NCBI GenBank assembly: GCA_016840695.1
Contig: JAEORV010000021.1
Location: forward strand, 1 to 10,542
Source of the DNA: Promethearchaeota archaeon
GTDB lineage: Archaea; Asgardarchaeota; Lokiarchaeia; Sigyniarchaeales; SOKP01
Direction: 5' to 3'
Length of the DNA stretch: 10,542 bases
The notes below the pieces were generated by a model that searched no databases, was not told where the DNA came from, and saw only the letters and a program-made list of their open reading frames with translations. A program made the translations under genes and the position numbers. Below, piece by piece: positions 6,521 to 10,542 of the stretch. Each line of letters opens with the position of its first letter. The stretch's first letter is position 1.

Positions 6521-7753
6521 ATGCCAGAATTAGAGAACTTGAAAAAGGTATGGGATAACGTCTTCTCGTGCATGGGTTGCGGAGAATGTGGATTTGCTGT
6601 AAATCCTAACGCTGAAATATATTTAACTTGTCCGGTGAAAGAAGCTCTTGGAGATGCGGCGTTTGAAATTCATTTTTCCCGGGGTAGGATGAGCGTGTTA
6701 AAAAGCATCTTGAAAGGGGCAATCCCTTTAAGTAAAGAATTGGCGGAATTTGTTTATCAATGCACTGAATGTGGTAATTGTACAGAAACCTGCCACCAAT
6801 GTGATGAAAATGTTGTCCTTAAAATTTCTGAATGGATCGATCATAATAACGTGTGGAACGCTTTAAGAAAAGATTTAGTCCAAGCAGGACATGCTCCGCT
6901 TGAGAAACACGCAACTCTCATTGAATTAATGAATAATCCAGAGATGAAAAATCCTTACGGCGAAGAAAAGTCTAAAAAATATGCTTGGGCTGATGGATTC
7001 TCCAACATTAAAGAGAAAGGTGAATTTGCAATATTTGGCGGGTGCACGATGCCTTTAAGACAAGCTGAAACCTTGAAGAACATGATGAAAATATTCCAAG
7101 CCGCTGGAAAAGACATAGCAATGTCTAAGGACGAATGGTGTTGTGGTTCAATTGCCATGCGAATTGGAGATTATAAAGCAGTTGAGGAAGAAGTAAAGCA
7201 CAATATAGAGTTATATAAATCTATGGGTGCTAAAACTGTATTTTCTCCGTGCGCGGGATGTTATAGGACGCTAAAAAAAGATTATCCTGAGATTATAGGC
7301 GAAGAATTACCATTTGAAGTCAAGCACATTACCGAAGTATTAGCTGAAATGATTAAAAACAACGAGATTGCTTTTAAAGAAGCTGAAGCTGAGACATTAA
7401 AGGTCACCTACCACGATCCTTGTCATTTAGGGCGACACATGGACTTATACGAGGAGCCTCGAGAAATTATTTCGAAAATCCCTGGGATAGAATTAGTTGA
7501 GATGAAAAGAAATAGGAAAAATGCGTGGTGTTGTGGCGCGGGTGGTGGCGTTAAAAGCCAGTTTCCCGAGCTATCTTTAGACATTTCAAAGGAACGCGTT
7601 AGGGAAGCCATTGAAACGGGTGCACGAGTGTTCCTTACGAGTTGCCCGTTCTGCGTGGGTAATCTACGAGATGCGGTAAATCAAATGTCGAGTGAGGTCC
7701 AAGATAAGATTGAGGTTGTTGACATTATTGATTTCATAGCATTAAAAATTTAA
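6521..7753 (+). CDS. GlcF/HdrB-like iron-sulfur subunit with two 4Fe-4S motifs and two CCG domains
   Basis: This 410-residue protein probably takes electrons from the preceding flavoprotein. Cluster motif 1 is C17, C20, C23 and C37 (followed by Pro). Motif 2 is C81, C84, C87 and C91, with C94 close by. Two cysteine-rich CCG domains follow: the first has C174 (FGGC), C207-C208-G and C244/C247 (SPCAGC); the second has C301 (HDPCHLG), C337-C338-G and C375/C378 (SCPFC). This arrangement is that of GlcF, LutA-like and HdrB/HdrD-type proteins, where CCG domains can hold an unusual iron-sulfur site. No membrane helix is present, so the final acceptor (quinone, electron-transfer flavoprotein or a disulfide) is not evident. 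ATG 6521 follows the previous TAA with no gap, and GGAG at 6508-6511 gives a 9-base spacing. No GlcE-like gene is present. Confidence 0.94.
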   Translation: MPELENLKKVWDNVFSCMGCGECGFAVNPNAEIYLTCPVKEALGDAAFEIHFSRGRMSVLKSILKGAIPLSKELAEFVYQCTECGNCTETCHQCDENVVLKISEWIDHNNVWNALRKDLVQAGHAPLEKHATLIELMNNPEMKNPYGEEKSKKYAWADGFSNIKEKGEFAIFGGCTMPLRQAETLKNMMKIFQAAGKDIAMSKDEWCCGSIAMRIGDYKAVEEEVKHNIELYKSMGAKTVFSPCAGCYRTLKKDYPEIIGEELPFEVKHITEVLAEMIKNNEIAFKEAEAETLKVTYHDPCHLGRHMDLYEEPREIISKIPGIELVEMKRNRKNAWCCGAGGGVKSQFPELSLDISKERVREAIETGARVFLTSCPFCVGNLRDAVNQMSSEVQDKIEVVDIIDFIALKI

Positions 7754-7766
7754 AAAGTACTTCTTA

Positions 7767-7784
7767 TATTTTCTTTTTTTTTCT
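7767..7784 (+). terminator. Oligo-T terminator after the iron-sulfur subunit gene
   Basis: Nine consecutive T's at 7774-7782 within a T-rich stretch, just after the stop at 7753. This separates the three-gene operon from the second amidase, although some readthrough is possible. Confidence 0.55.
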
Positions 7785-7794
7785 AAAAGCAATC

Positions 7795-7807
7795 CTTTTT
7801 ATTTTAA
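7795..7807 (+). promoter_or_regulatory. Candidate TATA-like box for the second amidase
   Basis: CTTTTTATTTTAA lies about 40 bases before the ribosome binding site, so a start near 7825-7830 would leave a leader of about 25-30 bases. It is a weak match to the TATA consensus in AT-rich DNA. Confidence 0.3.
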
Positions 7808-7843
7808 GACATCACATCATATCCTAATACATTATTTTCAAAT

Positions 7844-7849
7844 AGGTGA
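7844..7849 (+). promoter_or_regulatory. Ribosome binding site supporting a TTG start
   Basis: AGGTGA is 5 bases before TTG 7855, the same spacing as in the dehydrogenase and peroxiredoxin genes of this window. No in-frame ATG lies at this point, so the site decides for TTG. Confidence 0.7.
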
Positions 7850-7854
7850 ATTAA

Positions 7855-9282
7855 TTGAGTAAAGAAGATATTTGTTTCATGCCTGCCTATGAAATGGCAG
7901 AAAAGATAAAAACGCAAGAATTAACCTCTGTAGAAATAACCGAAACTATCATCGAACGAATTGTAAAAATTAATCCTCTCGTTAACGCGTATTGCACACC
8001 TACATTTAATTTAGCTCGGGAAATTGCTAAAAAAGCTGATGAGCTGGCAAAGAAAGGTGAAGGAGGAATCATTAATGGAGTGCCCACGTCAATCAAGGAT
8101 TTGATGCAAACAAAAGGAATAAGGACTACATTTGGGTCAAAATTGTATGAAGATTTCATTCCAGAACAAGACGATGTTGTAGTTCAAAGACTAATGGACG
8201 CTGGGGGTGCTATATTAGGGAAAACTAATACTCCAGAATTTGGGAGCATTGCTCTTACAAATAATAAAGTTTTTGGAGAGACAAAAAATCCTTGGGACCT
8301 AGAAACAAACTCCGGAGGCTCTAGTGGAGGTGCAGCTTCTTCTGTTGCCAGTGGATTAGGACCTTTGGCATTAGGATCGGACGGAGGAGGATCAATTAGA
8401 GTACCTAGTAGCTGTTGTGGGGTATATGGATTAAAGCCTACTTATGGGCGTATTCCGAGTTATCCTCGCATTGGTATAGCATTTAAATCGATGGATCATT
8501 ACGGACCAATTGTGCGCAATGTAAAGGATGCTGCCCTCATGTTAAATGTCATGAAAGGGGATCATCCAGCCGATTTTAATTCCTTACCAGATGATAATAT
8601 CGATTATGTTAAAATTCTTGAAAACAAACCTAAGAAATTAAAAATTGGATATTCCATGACTTTAGGATTTGGAAAAATTCTTGAGGATGAAGTGAAAGAG
8701 ACTGTCCTTAATTGTATCCAAAAATTTGTGCAATTCGATTGGGATGTTGAAGAAGCAACAATAAAAATTCGATCTCCTGAACTTGCATTTAAATCTTTTG
8801 TTGGTTTAGGGTATGGATATGATTTGCAACAAGATTATAATAATAGAATTGAAGATATTAGCCCAGATTTGACTTCAACAATAAAACTCGGGCTAGATTC
8901 TACTGCAATGAATATCGGGAAAGCGATGGAAACACGACTACGAGTTTATGAAGTAATGTATCAATATTTTAAGAATTATGACATATTGATCACGCCCACA
9001 ACTCCATATCCTGCGTTTAAACCGGGATGGTTAGATTCTGGAACGACATTCCCAAAAGTAGGTAAAAAATCATTAAGTATAATGAGTTGGATGAATTTTA
9101 CATATCCGTTTAATATGACAGGAATACCAGCTGCGTCAATTCCTGCTGGTTGGACTACCTCTGGACTTCCAATTGGAATGCAAATAGTAGCAAATAGGTT
9201 TAATGATGCACTAGTACTTCAAGTTTCAAAGGCTTTCGAAGAAATAGCTCCCTGGCAAGACAAAAGACCAAAATTCGATTAA
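7855..9282 (+). CDS. Amidase signature family hydrolase, copy 2
   Basis: This 475-residue paralogue of the amidase at 3556-4974 is likewise a probable cytosolic amide hydrolase of unknown substrate. The triad is intact: K81 (VPTSIKDL), S156 in GGSSGG and nucleophile S180 in GSDGGGSIR. It starts with TTG, backed by AGGTGA at the right spacing and by exact agreement of SKEDICFMP with the start of copy 1. The first ~260 residues and the last ~60 are close to copy 1, ending in the same WQDKRPKF. The stretch from about 305 to 405 differs strongly and carries its own aromatic-rich text (GLGYGYDL, TPYPAFKPGW), as expected where substrate specificity is set. One visible pocket-side change is NMTGIPAASIPAGW here against NMTGHPAASIPCGW in copy 1. 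It lies 101 bases after the iron-sulfur gene, behind a T tract, so it is probably transcribed separately but may be co-regulated. It most likely arose by tandem duplication. Confidence 0.93.
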   Translation: MSKEDICFMPAYEMAEKIKTQELTSVEITETIIERIVKINPLVNAYCTPTFNLAREIAKKADELAKKGEGGIINGVPTSIKDLMQTKGIRTTFGSKLYEDFIPEQDDVVVQRLMDAGGAILGKTNTPEFGSIALTNNKVFGETKNPWDLETNSGGSSGGAASSVASGLGPLALGSDGGGSIRVPSSCCGVYGLKPTYGRIPSYPRIGIAFKSMDHYGPIVRNVKDAALMLNVMKGDHPADFNSLPDDNIDYVKILENKPKKLKIGYSMTLGFGKILEDEVKETVLNCIQKFVQFDWDVEEATIKIRSPELAFKSFVGLGYGYDLQQDYNNRIEDISPDLTSTIKLGLDSTAMNIGKAMETRLRVYEVMYQYFKNYDILITPTTPYPAFKPGWLDSGTTFPKVGKKSLSIMSWMNFTYPFNMTGIPAASIPAGWTTSGLPIGMQIVANRFNDALVLQVSKAFEEIAPWQDKRPKFD

Positions 9283-9292
9283 AACTCATTAC

Positions 9293-9307
9293 CTTTTCTT
9301 TTTTTTT
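9293..9307 (+). terminator. Oligo-T terminator after the second amidase
   Basis: CCTTTTC followed by nine T's at 9299-9307, starting about ten bases after the stop codon. It has the same form as the tracts at 1186 and 7774. Confidence 0.55.
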
Positions 9308-9414
9308 AAATTAACTAGTTTTGGTAGAAAGGTTAGAATAATAACTATCCTTTATATTTTGATAGATTTGTAAAAAATCATTATTATATTGGATATTAAA
9401 CTAAATCTTACCTT

Positions 9415-9432
9415 TTTGAATAATCATTCAAA
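9415..9432. promoter_or_regulatory. Palindrome 1 upstream of the peroxiredoxin (operator-like)
   Basis: TTTGAATAATCATTCAAA is a perfect dyad with 7-base arms and a 4-base centre. Its core TGAATAATCATTCA matches the core of the second palindrome 72 bases downstream at 11 of 14 positions. It is followed directly by AAATTATTAAA (9430-9440), which also recurs at the second site. This looks like a binding site for a dimeric regulator. Confidence 0.45.
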
Positions 9433-9454
9433 TTATTAAATCCCTTTTCGCAAG

Positions 9455-9471
9455 TTTTTATAGATTATAAA
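9455..9471 (+). promoter_or_regulatory. Candidate TATA region of the peroxiredoxin gene
   Basis: TTTTTATAGATTATAAA holds two overlapping TATA-like elements (9455-9462 and 9466-9471). A start about 25 bases downstream falls at roughly 9484-9496, inside the second palindrome. Confidence 0.4.
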
Positions 9472-9475
9472 TGAA

Positions 9476-9511
9476 ATTATTAAAAATATGAATATCTATT
9501 CATTTAATAAT
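9476..9511. promoter_or_regulatory. Palindrome 2 over the likely transcription start (operator-like)
   Basis: The inner arms are ATGAATA (9488-9494) and TATTCAT (9497-9503) around a 2-base centre. Outer arms ATTATTAA (9476-9483) and TTAATAAT (9504-9511) extend the dyad, with four unpaired bases on the left side. It overlaps the predicted transcription start, a usual place for an archaeal repressor site. As RNA it could also form a hairpin just before the ribosome binding site. Confidence 0.45.
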
Positions 9512-9518
9512 ATCTAAT

Positions 9519-9524
9519 GGTGAT
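9519..9524 (+). promoter_or_regulatory. Ribosome binding site of the peroxiredoxin
   Basis: GGTGAT lies 5 bases before ATG 9530. It fixes the start against the out-of-frame ATG at 9523. Confidence 0.7.
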
Positions 9525-9529
9525 GCATT

Positions 9530-10198
9530 ATGGCTGAAAAAAGTATTGGTATACCGTTATTAGGAGATGATTTTCCTTCGATGGAAGTACAAACAACACA
9601 CGGGATGATGAAATTACCTGATGACGCAAATGAGGGAGGTAAGTGGTGGTTTATCTTGTTTAGTCATCCTGCTGATTTCACGCCTGTATGTACTACGGAA
9701 TTTCATGCGTTTGCTGTAAGAAATGAAAAATTTCAAGAGCTCAATACCAGATTGATAGGACTTTCGATTGATCAAGTATTTGCTCATATAAAATGGGAAG
9801 AATGGATTAAAGAAAATCTGAAAGTGGAAATTCCTTTTCCAATTATTGCTGATCATGGAATGGTAGCTAAAAAACTAGGAATGGTCCATCCAGGAAAAGG
9901 TTCAAACACAGTAAGAGCCGTTTTCGTTGTAGATGCAAATGGTAAAATTCGGTTAATTTTATATTATCCTCAGGAAATAGGAAGAAATATGGATGAAATT
10001 CTTAGAGCTGTCAAAGCACTTCAAACTGCTGATAAAAACAAAGTTGCAACTCCAGCAAATTGGCCTAATAATGAATTATTCGGAGATCACGTGATTATCC
10101 CTCCGGCTAAAGATGTGAAGACTGCAAAAGAGCGTCTTGAGAACGCTGGAAAGGATTATGAATGTTTAGATTGGTGGCTCTGTCACAAAAAATTATAA
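9530..10198 (+). CDS. Peroxiredoxin, Prx6-type with archaeal C-terminal Cys pair
   Basis: This 222-residue cytosolic thiol peroxidase reduces hydrogen peroxide and organic peroxides. The thioredoxin-fold domain carries the active-site PADFTPVC (47-54) with peroxidatic C54, supporting T51 and R130 (TVRAVFVVD). The long C-terminal arm (about 165-222) with TPANWPNN is the Prx6 type. Near the end, C212 and C218 in CLDWWLC have the same spacing as the two C-terminal cysteines of the Aeropyrum pernix thioredoxin peroxidase (C207 and C213), which works with a resolving cysteine although it is built like a 1-Cys Prx6. Such enzymes form ring decamers in archaea. The gene has its own promoter region with two palindromes, so redox- or peroxide-linked control is plausible but not shown. 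The start is fixed by GGTGAT and the near-normal family length. Confidence 0.96.
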   Translation: MAEKSIGIPLLGDDFPSMEVQTTHGMMKLPDDANEGGKWWFILFSHPADFTPVCTTEFHAFAVRNEKFQELNTRLIGLSIDQVFAHIKWEEWIKENLKVEIPFPIIADHGMVAKKLGMVHPGKGSNTVRAVFVVDANGKIRLILYYPQEIGRNMDEILRAVKALQTADKNKVATPANWPNNELFGDHVIIPPAKDVKTAKERLENAGKDYECLDWWLCHKKL

Positions 10199-10203
10199 AA
10201 TCC

Positions 10204-10219
10204 AAAAAATTTTTTTTTT
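10204..10219. terminator. Two-way A/T tract between convergent genes
   Basis: Six A's (10204-10209) run straight into ten T's (10210-10219). Read on the plus strand, the T run follows the peroxiredoxin stop; read on the minus strand, the A run gives six T's after the nucleotidyltransferase stop. One short element can serve both genes. Confidence 0.5.
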
Positions 10220-10222
10220 AAT

Positions 10223-10542
10223 TTAAAAAGACTTCATGTTAGTAGTCGCTATGTAAGAAGAATCTCCAATCGTAATCTCTTTTTTGATTAAATCTTCTAA
10301 AACGGAATAGTCTCCGATGATGCTTTGGGACGAAATAATTTTTTTTAAGTGCGCACCATCTCCAATTACGGACTCTGATAAAATACACTTATGTAAATGA
10401 ACACCATCTCCTACAGACACATTAGGACCAATAACGGAATCAGTTATTTTTACATCCTCTCCTATATATACTGGAGGGACGATCCTGGTGTCTGTGATAT
10501 TGTTCGTTTTATATAACCTCTCGTACAGAGGATCTTTTATCT
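10223..10542 (-). CDS. 3' end of a sugar-phosphate nucleotidyltransferase-like protein (5' partial)
   Basis: The minus-strand frame is open to the window edge; about 105 residues are visible before the TAA at 10223-10225. They contain repeated hexapeptides of the left-handed beta-helix type: VYIGEDVKI, SVIGPNVSVGDGVHL, SVIGDGAHL, SIIGDYSVL and ITIGDSSYI. The lead-in DTRIVPPVYIG is typical of the junction between the N-terminal nucleotidyltransferase domain and the helix tail in glucose-1-phosphate thymidylyltransferase/GlmU-like enzymes, which make activated sugars for glycans. The catalytic domain is outside the window, so substrate and nucleotide are unknown, and an acyltransferase with the same fold is possible. 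A GTG at 10418-10420 could be mistaken for a start, but the helix repeats continue upstream of it. Confidence 0.8.
   Translation of the reverse strand, partial: IKDPLYERLYKTNNITDTRIVPPVYIGEDVKITDSVIGPNVSVGDGVHLHKCILSESVIGDGAHLKKIISSQSIIGDYSVLEDLIKKEITIGDSSYIATTNMKSF

Noticed and set aside
3556..9282. Composite transposon with amidase repeats as ends
   Set aside because: The repeats are diverged functional genes; no transposase, terminal inverted repeats or target duplications are visible.
9308..9414. Small RNA or tRNA in the gap before the peroxiredoxin
   Set aside because: No cloverleaf, no C/D box pair and no stable long stem was found; the stretch is simple AT-rich DNA.
10223..10420. Complete small 65-residue minus-strand gene starting with GTG at 10420
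   Set aside because: The frame stays open to the window edge and the beta-helix repeats continue upstream, so it is the tail of a longer gene.

Overview
This window is AT-rich DNA, most likely from an archaeon. The evidence is TATA-like boxes about 25 bases before likely transcript starts, simple oligo-T tracts after genes (three are exactly nine T's), GGTGA-type ribosome binding sites, and a Prx6-type peroxiredoxin with the C-terminal Cys pair known from archaeal enzymes. The gene families (many amidases and GlcD/GlcF-like pairs, a stand-alone 7-TM sensor-like protein, a plant-type phosphoglycerate mutase) would fit an Asgard/Lokiarchaeia-like genome. That lineage call is an impression, not a proof.

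Layout: (1) 2-319, 3' end of a protein that may carry an SCP2-type lipid-binding fold. (2) 466-1164, a seven-helix membrane protein of unknown function. (3) 1223-1729, a low-molecular-weight protein tyrosine phosphatase family enzyme. (4) 1726-3372, minus strand, a cofactor-independent phosphoglycerate mutase whose stop codon overlaps that of the phosphatase. (5) 3556-7753, a three-gene, same-strand set: amidase, GlcD-like FAD dehydrogenase and GlcF-like iron-sulfur protein, with gaps of 28 and 0 bases, so probably one operon. (6) 7855-9282, a second amidase closely related to the first, behind its own terminator-like T tract, promoter and ribosome binding site, starting with TTG. (7) 9283-9529, a 247-base regulatory region with two related palindromes. 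(8) 9530-10198, the peroxiredoxin. (9) 10223-10542, minus strand, the 3' end of a probable sugar-phosphate nucleotidyltransferase with a left-handed beta-helix tail.

How the genes may work together: the two amidases around the dehydrogenase pair suggest a small catabolic module. An amide would be hydrolysed to a carboxylic acid, perhaps a hydroxy acid, which the flavin/iron-sulfur pair would then oxidise. The substrate cannot be read from the sequence. The dehydrogenase lacks the usual metal-binding motifs of D-lactate/glycolate enzymes, and the two amidases differ most in the part expected to form the substrate pocket. The mutase belongs to central glycolysis/gluconeogenesis, and the peroxiredoxin to peroxide defence with probable local regulation. 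No mobile element, CRISPR array, tRNA or rRNA gene was seen.
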